Shown here: in pieces, positions 31,501 through 46,500 of the stretch
Numbering within the stretch: the stretch's first letter is position 1
Layout of the letters: every line of letters starts with the position of its first letter
Assembly (NCBI RefSeq): GCF_009870125.1
Contig: NC_046683.1
Coordinates: forward strand, 58,419,869-58,483,868
DNA from: Drosophila pseudoobscura
Lineage: Eukaryota > Arthropoda > Insecta > Diptera > Drosophilidae
Direction of reading: 5' to 3'
Length of the DNA: 64,000 bases
Program-made: the position numbers and the translations under genes
The notes under the pieces: model-generated
The model's input: only the letters and a program-made list of their open reading frames with translations
Database searches by the model: none
What the model was told of the DNA's origin: nothing

Positions 31501-34500
31501 GAGAGTGATTTACACTGACCCTCAACCATTATTATTGAATTTTTCACCATCTCCGTCTCTATGCTCGCCCCCCCCTTTCCTCGGAGGAGAGGTACCCTAT
31601 TTGGCGTCAGCTGGTTGTCGCTTCTGCCCAAATGTCCAAACTGTCGCCGCCACTTGCCCCCCGCCCTCCCGGCTTTACTCTCCCCTTGTGGCAGGCAGTC
31701 AGGGAAACCCCACTCTCATTGTTGCCTGTCTCTTTCACTTTGGTTAAGTAGATTTTTAAATATTTACCATGTTCGTTGGACAGGGGCCAAAGCAAACGAA
31801 ACAGAGAGGCTTCAGCCTTTGGAGAAACGAACCCAAGGATACCCTGGGAGAACTGTTATGCATCTGTGCATGCATCAACATTTCTGAGGCATACGATTGT
31901 GTCTATCGAGAATATCGTTTCGAAGGTCGGAAATGCTTTCTCTATAATCATAATACCTATCCTCTATACAGGGTATATTCTCTTGGATAGGGGATCGCCG
32001 GATCGAGGAAGGGTAACCCCTTATCTAGGGCCCTGAGCCTGAGGGCTGGGGGCTGCAAAGAATTTTCCACGAATCGCGAATTAAAGCGTTTTTCTGTTGT
32101 CCGCTTTCCAGTCCGCTGTAGCTGTTGCTGTGTGGCTGTTCACACAGGTTAAAGTTCAGTCGGTGGCAGTTAGCAAGAGAGAAGATCCCCCCGTAACCGG
32201 TAACCCCTCCCCCCTCTTCCCTGGCCACCCAAGTGCCACTTGAAAATCGTGTTCCCTGCTGCGAGCTTCCTGCAATTTAAAGTCACTTTTGGAGTTGCAG
32301 TTGGACTCCAACTATGGGACTCTGAGAGACGGAGACTCGGAGGTGAAGTCGGAGCTGGAGATGAAGTCAAAGTCAGAGTCGGGGATCGAGAGTCGGGTCT
32401 CTCTTTGGAATCCCATCGCCGCGACCTTTCACGGTCTCAAGTTGTTTTCTGTTTTCCGTGTTGTTGTTTCGTTTATTTTCTTCTTTTTTTTTTTGTAGTT
32501 TTGTAGTTTTTCCCGCTGTAGTTTTTTGCTGGTTTCGGTTTTTGGAGTGCCATGAATTGCGTTTTGATTGAAAAGAAAGTGACATTTCCGTTGATTTTCC
32601 TTTTGCCCAGAATGCTGTTTCCTCTTTCCTCTCTGTCCTCCGTCCCACTCTTTTTGCTTAAAGTTTTTCCATTTTAGTGGAGCTGCAAGGCTTTTTCTTC
32701 TCCTTCTTCAATGCTAATTTTTCATAGCTTTTCGCCTATGGAAATGACGCTGAAAATTTGTTTGTGTTTGTGTTTTTGTGTTTGTATTTGTATTTACCCC
32801 CGAACAACAACAAAACACAAAACTGCACAACAAATAGCAGAAACATGCAGCAAACAGTGGCAGCTGCCGGAAAGTGCCTGAAACTTTGTACCATGGCGTA
32901 TGCGTGATTTGTTTGCCAATGTTGCAGCCTTATTGACTTGTTGCAGTGCCCCCCCCTGCACTCGATTAGCCCGACACTTGATTAGCTGCCATTCATGGGG
33001 GAAATTCGGAAAATGTTTGGTATTTTGCGGGAAATTCAAGATTGAATGACAGAGGCGTTGGGTGGATTGGTTTTGCATTTGGGGCTGCCCGAACAAGGGC
33101 TCCATAATTAAGATGGATTAATGCAGAATTTTGAGTTGTATCCGTAGCGGAAATATTCGAATGCCACCAAAAAAGGAACGGGAACGGGAATGGGAACTCG
33201 CAAAGTATCTTTCACTGGATAATGAATTAGCTGCAACACTCTTACCCTCCTTCTAACCCATTCATTCTGCGAGTATCCTCCCGAATTAGCTCCTCCCAGT
33301 CCCTAAGCATTAATCTATCTTCTTCCCCGTTCAATCTCTAAGCCACTTGACTTTTCAGTTTGTGTGTGTTTTTTTGGCCTCTAACAAGAGTCCTGCAGTC
33401 AGCAGAAACACTTCTCGGATTTCAAGTCGGCGAGGCAGCAGCAGCCTCAAGTATCACTACTACTAGACCGGCTACTACCACCACTACCACTATATGCTGT
33501 ATACATATATCCTCTCTTGTAACTCAGTCGCCATTTGGAGGCTTGATTTATGCCGGCAGCTCGAAATTTACTTTTAATGAGAGACAGCAGCCAGGCAGCC
33601 AGCCAGCCAGCAGCAAAAGTTAAACGCATGTAACTGACAGGCAGGCTGTGGCAGCGGCAGCTTGTATATTGTATCTATATATCTTGCAGATGCGAAAACC
33701 CCGCCACTTGTTATTCAAATCAGCTTGAAGAGAGCTTCCAGCACAAGCTGAAGCTGCACAAAAAAAAACGTAACATAAAATTTCACCGCTTTTTAGCTAC
33801 TTCTCAGGCTCTCAACCGATAGAGAGACTCTCTCTCTTTCTCTCTCTCGCTCTGTGGAAATTTGCATAGTTAAGGCTCCCCCCCCTGGTCCCCCACCTTT
33901 GCAATTAATAAATAATTTTCATTTCATTTTCATTTCGAAATTTGATTTAATTATGTGAAAGTATTTGAATGACTCTCTGTCGAGCCTCCACGGAGGCAGC
34001 AGCCCCCACCCCCTCCCCCTATTTAAAGCGAGAAGCGAGAAAGAACAGAAAATTAGTTGCCATTATTTAAGTTTTACTTCCCCCCCGGTTTCCACCCTCC
34101 CCCCTCCCTGGCCAAGGCCCTGTTTATTTGTTTGCTTGTTATTTAATTTTATGCTCAAAGTGAAAATGAAATCGCTTTTCAAGTACTTTCGTTGTTGGTT
34201 CGGCCTTTGGTTTTCATTGTTATCTATAAAGCGTGAAGTTTCAAGTAGTTTGTCTACTCACGGATGTATATTTGTATCTTTGTATCTCTGCGAGTATCCG
34301 GGGTTTTCTACTATTTCTACTTCTACTTTTTCGGACCTTTTTCTATCGTGTTTTTTTTGTTTTTTTTTTCACATCCAACGACACGACAAGCTACCGAAAA
34401 TCTTACACTCTCTCGCACACACACATTTCACTTGAGCCGCACTTGTGGGGGATTGCTTGTGTGTACCCACTCTTTTCGCAGACGGAGGATGCTTTGCTTT

Positions 34501-37500
34501 TGAAGGTATGTTGGCAACAGCTGGAGATCAAGGGAACCTTTGAGTCTATTAGAAATTTCCGATTAGTCTCATATTTGCATAATTTTCCACAGACTTGAAG
34601 CATTTTTTCGATTTACGCAAATATAATCAGCTGGGACTGGGACGGGACTTGCTATTCGTATATCATATCTATACCTTTCTGCTATTTAATCGTAAAAATA
34701 GCAGCAGAAGCTCACAGTGAGTGCTATCTGATTGCTTATGGGATATCTATAGTTTCAATCGTTTCATGGAAACCGATCAGTCTTCTAGGGTATCAATAGC
34801 TTCGGTCCCTCGGCGCCTAACTGCCACTCTGGTTGGCACTTGTGTTGAATGTTCGGAGCTGTGTTTGTTGCTGGGCTTTTTTTTTCGGTTGTTAACTGAA
34901 GTTTCTCATGCAAATCCACGCAAAGTCAGTCGCTTGTTTGTTTGTTTATTTATTTACCATTATTTATTTGTTTGCCCAACGCTTTTTCCCCCTTTTGAGG
35001 TTCAAGTAATCATGATCACGGCGATCATCATCATCATTATCATCGTACCGTAACATGGCATCCAGCATCCAGCATCCAGCCACCAATGGATGCTGCTTCT
35101 CCCAGTAAAAGTCATTCCACAGTCAAGTGTCGAATACCTCCAGCTGTGGCTCTTCCACTTCCACATCCAAATCCACTTCCTCCTCTGATTCTCTACTGTT
35201 TCTCTTCTGTGGATTGTGTGTGTGTGTTGTTTTTTTGTGTAGCCCCCAGCCACTACTCTCCTGTGAAGATCTCAACACTCTCTCAAAACTCTGGAGTGCT
35301 TCATGTCCGCGGGTTGTAATTAAAATGTTCAATAAATCGTCAAACTTGATTGTCGATATTTTTATAACAAGCCAAGCGCCAAAGGTGGGGAATGCAAAGG
35401 GAAGGCATACCATACTCGTAAAGTGAGGGGCTCTAACGGATGTGGTTCTGCGTATAAATCGCGCTCTCTGTAGGTTAGAGTTCAGTTTATGGCTTCATGA
35501 AAGCCAAGATTGGTTTTCAGGAAAAGGAACGAACGATGGTGGAACCCACTCGATATGGTTCGGGTAGAGAGAAGTGTGGCACAGACCATCATCTATTGAT
35601 TCTTTTGGAAGGCTAGGAGAATGAAGATTCAAATGAAGAAAAATATCCCACAAAAGTTGGAAAGTTTAGAGATTCAGGGATCTCCATGCTATAATATCTG
35701 CAGATGGGTTTCTTCTAACTATTTCTTGGGATAATCCTTTGCTATGTTTCCTGTAAGCAAATGAAACCACACATGCAACCCTTGCTTAGTATATCGTGGA
35801 GGACCTTCTCTCATTTCTTTCTTTAACGTGCCACCATCTCTGTAGCGAAATCTTGGGACTCGGCTTAGACATTCAGGCCATCCCAAAGTGGAATCTCCCC
35901 TACTCTCCGCGCATGCGTAACTGATATCCATCTTCGGCGGTGTTACAATTTTTTGCTACTGCCGTGCGCATAACTTGTCAAACAGCAAACAAAAGTGGAG
36001 CTGCGGCACATAAGATGGAAGATGGTAGATTGAAGATGAAGATGAAGATACCCCTAGAGATTGCAACAGCAGCAGCCGCATTTAAGGCAATTACATGATT
36101 TGGCTGTGCAAAAAGGCATATTGAATAATCCAATGCAGCAACAGCAACAGCATCAGCAACAGCAGCAGCTGCCACATTCCATAACCAATTCCGGAATAAT
36201 GACCAAAGACGTGATCATAATTGTCACACTGTCAGAGCCAACGTCATCGTCGTCATTGTCGAATCAGAATCAGAAACAGAAACGGAATTGGATGTGGAAT
36301 CAGAATCCGTTTAATGTGTCAACGTTCTGCCAGACGTTAATTTGTTCTAATTTGTTTCTAATGCCATTATTCCAGCTGTAGGATTCTGTTGGAATATGTC
36401 TGGTCATAAGCCCCTTCCTCCCTCCCCCTCCCTCATTCTTCATAAGATCTGTACGAGAATTACACGATTCCTATGCTTCCGTAATGCCCAGAATGCCGTA
36501 ATAATAATATTTTTATTGCCCTCTCCTCTCTCCTCTCTCTCTCTATTTACGAGTAGTACTCTTTTTTGTTTACTGCTGTTGGCCGAGTTTATTGTTCTAG
36601 TTTTCTGCAACTAGGGAGCCCTGTGCTCTTCTCGGACAGAGGTCCGGTGTTCGGTGTTCGGTGTCTCTCGGGTCTCTGGGGTCTCTTCTCCTTAACAGTA
36701 GTTCTTTCGCTCTATGGTCGCTGGTCGTTGGTTAAGGTTTGTTGAACCCTTAATGAGTTTAAATGCCAGATATGATATGGTTTTTAATGTACGTTTATGA
36801 CTTACATTTACTTGTACTCTGTACTCTGTTTTGTCGTTTTTTTTTTCTGGGCTTCTCTCGCTTTTTGGGACACTTTGTGGGACAAAGTTAATGTGGCTGC
36901 CATTACGGTAACGATTCGGTCATGATACCAAAGGGAAGTCGGACATTAGCCTTCTAGAGTGTGGAGTGGTGTTGGGGATCTCTGGGTCTCTTTTCGGAGC
37001 GGATGCTTGGAACATGTATTTTTTTGAATAGCGGAAAGGGGCTTGCCTTGGGACCGTTGGATATGTGGAAACTTTTAATGAAATATTTCACTTGCCAGAA
37101 GAGAATTTTCAGTGGCTTAACTTGAAAAGTACTCCAAAGAAATACTAGATATCTAAATCCTATTTAGACCAAGCTTGAGTTGGCTTCAAAGACAAGTTTT
37201 TCACTCAAACCATTGAGCCCTTGATGAGATCTTAAGCTTCAAGTTGAATAGTTCTATGCTTATCCCAAAAGCCTTGCAATAGCTCATTCCCTTTCAGAGC
37301 TCTCTCCCTCTCAGGCACCTGTTCATCACCATGTTAATTTTCTTAAACAAAAATCACTTTCCATAACCGAAAACACTGATTGGTCATCACTTTCTTCCAT
37401 GTTCTTTCGCCCTTAACATGTAAGACAAATAGCCCCCCAACCTTTGAACAAATACGGACAGAAATAAAGGTGCAAACAGCATGGGCATGGAATCCATAAC

Positions 37501-40500
37501 CCGAAGAGATAGGTTCTGGGTCTTGGGCTGCGGATTCCGTTCCTCAGTCCGGTCTGTGCGTTCTGGTCATTTACCTCCAACCAAAAACGGTCAAAATGTT
37601 TGGGTTTCGTTTCTGTTGGTTTGTGGCCTTTTACCGCTAATACACGCATAATAAACTATGGTCGAAGCACTGCCTCTGGGGCTTTTCTTTCCTCCAAAAA
37701 GATTTAGGCCCCTTCTTTGTGGCTGCCACTCACGTACCGCAAAATGTCGAGGGGGGGCCCAGGTTGTGGTCATTGTGTGATTGAGAAGCGGTAGCTTACC
37801 TGCAAAGAAAGAAAGAAAGAAGAAAGAAATGCAAAGAAAGCGAAATTAGTATTTGGTTGTGTCAAAATAATGGCCTAAACATTTCAACAATATGGCAAAA
37901 AGAGTAAATTCTTCTCACTTTAATTTGAATTTGAATGGTTTGCTGTGATTTGCTTTTGAAGGGGAGCCCGAGCCCCGAGCCCCGAGAGATGGTTACAATT
38001 AACATTTAAACAAGCCATTAACTTTCCAGGGGGACTGGGGCATTGGGGTTCTCTAGAGGTACTTCAAATTAAATAAAAAAAAGAGACTGCAAATAATTCC
38101 ATCGGCAGCCTAATTACTGCAGTGAGGAGCAGGGAAGAGCGGAGCGGAGCGGAGAAGAGATGGAGATGTCTTTTGTCTCTAATATAATATGCAGTTCTCT
38201 GCCGCTGCTGCCCCTCTGCTCTGTCTCTGGGGCTGCTTTTTGGGGCCTTGGGGCCAAACACTTTCTTTATTGGACTTTCTTTCGCAGTTTTCTTTGTACT
38301 TTTCCTTGCCATTTTCCTATGTTTTTATCAAAGTAGCGCACATTGCACATCTCATTCACCGCCAAAGTCGCCTCCTCCCCGACCTCCTCCTGCCAGAGCG
38401 GGCCCTGCGGTTACATTTCGGCTTTTGTTTTGCATCTCTGACAATCTTTTCTTTCGCATGGCTTTTCCTTTGGAGCAGCAGCAGCGGCAGCAGTGGCAGC
38501 AGCGAGAAAAAGCGGTGAGAGATAAAGATGCCGACATTACGCGCTTTGCATTTTCCATTTTCCACTTTACATTTTACATTTTTCTCTGCCTTTCTGTGCA
38601 CTGGTTTTCCCCCTGTCCATCTGTCCATCTGTCTGTCTGTCCCTCTGTTTTTCCGTCTTTCTGTCTGTATTTTTTCTGTGTTAATTATAAGCTTCCGCTT
38701 GGAAAAGGGCAGCATGTGGCTGCTGCAGTGATTCTTTGATAAACGGGAGAGCCGATGCAAAGGGCAGGCTAATGTCTATATTAGTTGGATGTTGCCGCAT
38801 GTTGCACAAGCTTTGATCGGCATTTCAATGGGTTTCAAAGTAGTCTTACTCCGAAGGGGAACTATTTTGCTTAGAAACAGTTGCTTGTCCGACAGTTTCC
38901 CTTTCCCAGAAAATCGTGAATGAAAACTGCATTGAAACCCTGGATATTCCCTGTATCTGGACAGATTTGTGTATAATATGATTCGAAATACCCAAGAAGA
39001 GTAAGGTAAGTTCTACGAGTATCTATCAATGAATCTTCACTTTCCTTCGATGAATCTGCTCTTCTGCAAGAATTTCCTTGGATTCCCAAGTAACTTCTTT
39101 ACTTTCCCTACACGGAGAGTTTTTTTTAAAAATTGTTCTAAAGCATTATCGGATGCCAAAGGAACTTCTTTATGGATCTGCCTCCTTTTCTTATAAATGT
39201 GTGGCTGCCACATCGGAGGGGAGTCCATCATTAATGTGTCGTCTTTGGCTGAGGCAGAAAAAAACAGCAAGTCGGCAAAATATAAAGCAAATACCAATCC
39301 CTATACCCATTCCACTTGACAAACCAACCAACCAATCATCTATCTATCTATCTATCTATTTATGTTTGTATCTTGGTATCTTTTTGCTGTGTGTGCAGCT
39401 AATTGCCAGAGGCATAACTATTGAACGAGGGGCGCAAAAAAAGGTGTCCATCAGAGATGGAAAGAGGATCATCCGCATCCGTAGCCGCATCCGCAGTCGG
39501 CACTTGCGACAATTGCCGCAGTTGCAGATACTTGCGGATTTACATTTCATGGATACAGATGCAGATAAAGATACAGTGAAAGAAGAGAAAGATGGATAGA
39601 TAGATAGATTGATTGATAAGTAGATACGTTCATGTTCGGTTAACAGTAAAGGCAATCCCCTCCATTGGCTAGAATGTATCTATTAGATACATGGCTGCTC
39701 ATGGCTCAGCATTTACAGCTATCAATCATAATTAAGTGAATGATAATCAAAATGGACAGCATTATGAAAGCTCAATGCGGCATCCCGCTCCGCGGACACT
39801 CCACTCTCCACTCTTCACTCTCCATTCGGATCTCCATTCGACTCTCCGTTGCGGTCATCTGTTCTGTTGGTCTCGGTCTCGGTCTGGCTGGGTCTCTTCT
39901 CTCTTCTCTGTTATTATAGATAATGATAAAGAGAGGCAGATCGAGCGGATCGGAGTGGAGCTGGAGCTGGAGCTGGAGATGGAGTCTTATTCTCATTCTG
40001 TGGTCGTCGGTTCGTTGCGGCACCGTTATGCAGGTCAGCAGCAGCCTCCACCTTCTCCTTCTCCTCCTCCTCCTCCTCCTCATCCTCCACCTCCTTTAGT
40101 CTCTCGATCTTCACACTCTTTGCTGCAGACTGAAGACTGAATCTGAATCTGAATACCGCTGCTCATCTTGTATGCAAACGCAGTGCATTCCACAGACAGA
40201 AGGGGAGACAGAGAGAGAGAGACTACCTCTGAGATACTTCCCCAAGTGTTCGTCGGTGGTTCGTGGTGTGGTGTGGAGGGGCTTGTATCTCTCATTGACA
40301 TGCCAACTGGATGGCAAATTTAGCACGCTATGATCCGCAGTCGCAGCTCCAGCAGTCCGCTTGTACCCGCTTGTAGCTTTCATTTTGCTGCCCAGGTGAC
40401 AGCCTCAGCCTCAGCTATGAGTAGTTGTTGCCACCACCATCAGTCCACCAGTACACTCCACTCCTCTCCACTCCACTCTCCACTCTCCTGTATCTTCTGT

Positions 40501-43500
40501 CCTCTGGTTTGCCTGCCAGGCACATTAATTTATTAGTTGCACTTGCTTGTTGCGCTGTAAAAGATACGCACACGGTTGGCTGCGATACTTTTTTCCTGCT
40601 TGCAGGCCCAGCTTTCCACCACAAGTCCGTTGCTTGGCTAGTTGTCGCCTATCAAATTACCCAACAACTGCTGGCTGCTCTCTGGCTGCTCTGTGGGCCA
40701 GGCTAACATCAGTCCCCAGTCCCCAGTATCCAGTACCCAGTACCCAGTCTCAGTCCCAGAGATTCTGCTGTTGTTAGAGGATGCGATGCCACTGATGCTC
40801 TGGGAGAGAGGGTTTCGCATGAAATTGAGGTTTATGCGTTGGCGTATATCGTGTATTGCTTTTATGGGGAAACTAAACTCTTCTGTTGCCGCTCAGTAAT
40901 TTTCATGGGTTCACGAGGGTTGCACTTAAATTCTAAACCTTTCCATTGCATCATTAATAGCTTCTTAAGTGCTAGCTTTTATGATTTTGTGCCACTTTTT
41001 GATTACAAAATCGTGTCTTTCAGGGACTTAAATTTCTTTCATATAACCAGTAGGCTAAAATTTCAGCTTTTACCTAATATATTGGATATTTAATGGCTGG
41101 ATCAATGGATATTTTAGCCTTATGGAATGTTTTCTTTAAATGATTTCGCACTAATATCGAATGAATCTGCATTCAATCTTCCGTTTGTGTATTTGAAGAA
41201 TGTCTATCCTTTAATCTTCTCCAGATTCCATTCCCACTCCAAATTGCAGCATCTGCTCCCCTGCTCCCCTTCTGATTTCACGACAATTCGTTGCGCATAA
41301 ACCTGTCACAATCAATTGCAGTGCCATCATCCATATGTCCAATGCCCGCCAACCATTTTGGGATGCTTTGGGATGCATCCTGGACTACTACAACGGACTA
41401 CTTTGTTGCGCCTGCCCCATGCCACAACATGCCTGTCGCCTGCCTGAATGCCTCCCCATATATGCGGAGCGGGCAAGCGAGGAGTCAAACTCGATATAGC
41501 CGTCCGTTGGTCCGGTCGTCCGTCGCACTCCTATGTAAAAAATGTCTAGGGCGAGAGATTTGCTCATTAATTTTCGCGGCCTTCTGGGGTCCCAGGCAGC
41601 AAGGCAGCCAGCCAGCCAGCCAGGACTCCTCTGCTCTTTTGAGCGAGTATTTCTCTGTTTTGACGTTGATTGAAGATGCGGTCGTGTTATGGGTGCATGG
41701 GAACCAACAGCCCAGACCCAGTCACTGCCATCCTCCTCCTCCCCTCTCCCTCTCCCTCTCTCTCGAAGATGATTAATAAAAACCTGAGCAAAGTTCCCCG
41801 GAATTTTCCACTTTTCCATGTGCGATCTTTGAACTCAATTAGTGCTTGTCGGAGGGAGCAGCAGCATCTATCTTTGGGACTGAGACTTAGACTCAGACTC
41901 AGGCCTGAGACGGAGGCTGTGCCACAAATGACACATATATTGTGGCTAAAAGTTGTACTCGACTCGTATCTTGTGGCATAAATTTCCATTTCGTATGCCA
42001 CGCCCCCTGTACACGCTTTTAGCCCATAAAGAAACTCTTGCTTTTTTTTTACCAGCTTTTTCAGCCGTTTCTGCCTGTTTCTGCGGCCTCTGCTGTGGCC
42101 AATGGACAGATGATGATGATGATGACGATAAACTTCGATGACTTCATGATGATAGGGATGGTTTGGGTTTGGGTTGGGGATGGGGATGGGGATAGAAAGC
42201 AAAGCGCTCTCTCTCTCTATCTATTTCTCTGGTCTCTCAGTATTTCGCTGCATTCCAATCCTTCTTTGCTGCTGCTCCGCCCTCTCTCCCTCTCCCTCCC
42301 TCTCTATCTCTATCTCTCTCTGTTTCTGTCCATAATTGAAGCATGTCCCCGTCTGTGTTTTGTACCCTTTTTGCACCATTTTGCTTTTTGCGGTTTTCCA
42401 TGCCACTTAGTCCAAGCCACCTCCTACTCCTCCTCCACCTCCACCTCCTCCTTTTACACTCCATTCCATTCTTCATCCGAGACTGGCTGCAACTGCCACT
42501 GCCACTGCAACTTCAACTCAATTTTGTTTGTGGCCAAAAAGGAGTTTTGTGGCTTTTGTGTCCATGTTTTTTTCTCGTGCCCAATTTGTTATTTTAATGA
42601 TTTCGATGGAATCTTCGCACATAATTGAGCTGCCGGCCATCCACCACCCATCCACCTTCCACCTTCTCCTTCTGTGTGAACTTCTGTTTCTCTTTCTGGG
42701 ACAGAAGTATCTACAAGTTTTGCATGCAACCGAAAGACCCACAATCCACAATCCGCAATCCACAACCCACAAGTGTTTGCTTCTTCTATTTCTATTTCTA
42801 TGGATATCTGACAAATGACCAGGCAAACCACACAGACCAGGCCAGGCCACAATTGTATCTGCGGTGTGGGGGCGAGTTGCTGCAGGGGCAAAGTATCTTT
42901 TTTGCAACTGCAACTGTAGTATGCCATTCAAATGTTTATCCATAAAGCACTTGTAATATCCGACAGCAAAGGCCTTTCAAATTCAAAATGCCTGCAGTTG
43001 ATCGTCCGTCTGTCTGTCTGTCTGTCTGCCCCCAAAATGAGTCTTAACCATCGATATGCTCCGATGTCTCTGATTCGAGTCATGGCTTTTCCATTGCCAG
43101 GGAAATTGACACTTTGGTCGGTCGGCTTGCTGTCGCCATTGCCATCGTCGTCTCTTATTAAAAATTGTGTCAAGTTGTCAGCAGCAGCGGCAGCGGCAGC
43201 TGCAATCAAATGTCAGTGTGTCAGTGGAGGAGTGCAACGTGCAACAGAAGTGCTGCAGCGCACTGGATGGCCTACAAAAGATGCAAGTCCCAGTCGAAGG
43301 CTGACCCCCCAACCCCCACCTCCCAACCACCGACCACCGACCACCGATCTGGTCTGTCTGTAAGTGGAGTTGATGGCGTCAAAAGCATTTCCCATTCCCA
43401 TTTCCATTTCAATCCTCTATCGCCATGATTCGAGCACAAAAGAAAAGAAAATGAAAATGAGTTTGATTGAATTTGTGGCTGGAAAAAGTCTGTCGTTGGT

Positions 43501-46500
43501 CTTTGCTTTGAATGGATGAAGGTTATCTGTTAGGCTCTGATTGAAAGTGATGATGTTTTTGATTGATGGCTAGATTCGATTAAAAAGCTGAAGAGAATAC
43601 AATACGTACTTCGATTGACGAGAGACATATTCGGCTTTTGTAGATCTGTGTTTTGGTCTCTGTGGATCTGTGATAATTTCTGCCTACTATATTGATGTTT
43701 ATTAAGGAATCTTCTGATTACTCTTTTCTAGGGTCTTATAAGTGATATTGTATTGTTATCCCTTAGATATCTGGATATATCTGCTGGTTATCCATAAGCT
43801 ATAGTTTTCTGTTCTTTTGGGTATCTCTGGAAAGAGATCTGTGATATATAACTACTTCTTAATGATAAGATATGCATATGCTCTTTAACTTTTCATTGAA
43901 ATTTGTTCTGATTTTCGATTCTTTTATAGGTATACATACATATATGCTAATATTCTTTCATTTAACATACTATATATGATAAATCATTACATTTCACATG
44001 CAATTGTAACATTCCATAGATACATATGTATCTTGTGTTCATTCTGCTAGATATCATGGGGTTATATCTTAGATATCTTGTGATTCTTGTTACTGGTTGT
44101 TCTGCTTACTTCTTTGATATCTCTGGAGCCTTCTGTTAATCATTTCTTAGCTGTATACTGTATCTGTATCCTGCAGATATCTTCTGGCTAACCTCAGGTT
44201 TCTTCCACTTATTCTACATATATCTACTGTTTATCCCCCTGCTTTTCAAGCAGACAAACTCTACAAACATGATTTCAATTCCTGAATTTCTGAATGGCCC
44301 ACTTCCATCCATCTTAATCTTCATCGCAGAGCCATCCAAAGATCTATAAATTAATTGCACTTTCTAAAGAAAATAAAGCTGCCACGAGCAAACAAAAAAA
44401 ACTAAACAAAAAGAAGAAAATAATCAAGTAATTTGGCGATGAGCCATAAATTCAACAGAAATCAAAACTCGATTTGCGGTCGAGAGGCAACTTTGACCCG
44501 AAGGTCGCTGCAATTAAAGACAGGGAAAGATGCCTATCGATCGAAGCTCTACTCAAGAGCGAGAGAGAGAGAGAGAGAGAGAGGGATAGAGAGAAGACTT
44601 TCCTACTTGAACATGCAACATGCAACCCACACACACACAGTCCACAGACAGAGAAGAGCGACTCCTCACTCCATCCGTCACTCGAGAGTCCAGAGTCCAG
44701 AGAGCTTAGACCTGAGACCAGACACAGATACTCGCTCACGACAGGTGAATGCAATCAACGATTCGAAATTCGAATATAATGCTGAAAATTGTTCGAGTGA
44801 GTATTTTGAATGGCAAATGCTTCAATGCTGGAGCCGTTTACAACTCTTTTTTCGTCTTTCGATGCAGCAGATGCTTTGCTTTATGTTTTTCCTTAGTGGA
44901 TCAACAACTTTTACTCCACTTTCGGCATACGGCATTCGGCGAGTAGAGGCGTTAGAGTCATAAAATTTATATCTAATCCAAAAGAAAGTGCTCTGGGGGC
45001 GGGCCAACCACCACCAGCCATCCGCTCCATTCCATTCCATTCCGTCTGCTAAAACCAGAACCACCATTGACACCAATGTGGCCCCCACATACCCACATCC
45101 CCACATGTTGGGTTGACTGCCCCATGCCACAGATGTGTGGTGCCTGTGCCTGCCACTGGGTGGCATTTTGTAGGGCATTTAAATTGCTAATTTTTTTGTT
45201 TGAAACCAGGAACCAGGAACAACCAACAAAAGCTGCTGCAACTTCTGTTCTGTTTTGCTCTGCGCTGTTCTGCATTTATTTATGCTTTTTTTTTTTTCTC
45301 CAACAGTTTTTTCCGTTTTTCAGTTTTTGTTTTTTATTTTGCTTATAAATTGTAATTTCTTGTCCTCCCGACTTGAAATGCGCAAAAGTTATACCTTCTT
45401 CAACTATTCGTACCGGCCTGGATTTAGACCTGGGCGGGGAACAGGGACCTGGGACCTGGACCTGGACCTAGACCTGGGCGGGGTGCATAATTTCCTGACT
45501 TCCTTCTGCTTTATGGCCAGAGCTATGTTATAAAATTGTTAACAAATGGCGCGGTGGATGGGGGGTGGGCTTCAAGCCCACAGGCTAGAGACAGTTTATG
45601 TCTCATGAAAATGGAAAATCCTCCTATTCTTCGAAGGAAAAAGAGGAATCTTTCTAAAGAAGAACTTCCAGAGTGGCTTGTATTCGGTTTTCATGAACCA
45701 CATACCCATCTGCCATTAATAAATCCATCTTTAATCAGATCATCCAGCACCGAAATGAGAGCAAAAAACCAGCAGCTACAAATTGAGTTTTCTGGCCTGG
45801 GTTTATTATTTTAATTTGTTTTTGGAAAAGTGCATTTTGGGTATTAAGTTTGTACGCCATAAATGCTCGAATGCCAAGCTCATTGGATGCATGTGGATAT
45901 GGATATGGATCCATCAACTCTTATAAATTATTTATCAATTTGATGTTGCAGCAAGCAGGCAGCAACCAGCAGGCAATGCACCAATTGAATTAGCCATCAA
46001 AATGGCAACAACAACAAAAAAAAACAAAAAGAAAAATGTGATTTAAATGCAATTGGTTTCTGCCTGGCTCTGTGGATCTACGAGTACGTACAATTACACG
46101 ACCTAGAAAGCCAAAGCAGCAGAAAGTAACCCGAGAAAGAGAGAGAAGAAAGCCAAAGCCAAAGCCAAAGCCAAAGCCATAGCCATAGATAGAGCCCCTG
46201 CCACAGAGCCACAGATCCTCAGTCGAACTTCAACTTCAACTGCAAGTCGAAGTCGAAGCCGAAAAAAAAAACACACACCGAAAGACAAAGAGCCGCAGAT
46301 ATAGATACAGTTTCGATGGGGAGTTTGGAGTCTTTTGCGGGGGCCCCCAAAGACACGAATGAAGAATGAAAGATGTTGCAAGTATCTCATAGGTCGTTTG
46401 GGTCTCTGTAATGCAAATAGCTGCAGTTGTTCCGCCGCAATGGAGAGGGGCTCCTCCAGTACCCAGCCGCCAGCGCCAGCGCCAGCTCCAGCTCCAACTC

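Noticed and set aside
36061..36381. Possible polyglutamine exon
   Set aside because: CAG/CAA runs give an open frame, but it lacks a proper ATG start and matching splice sites, and it lies among intronic repeats. A coding role is not supported.
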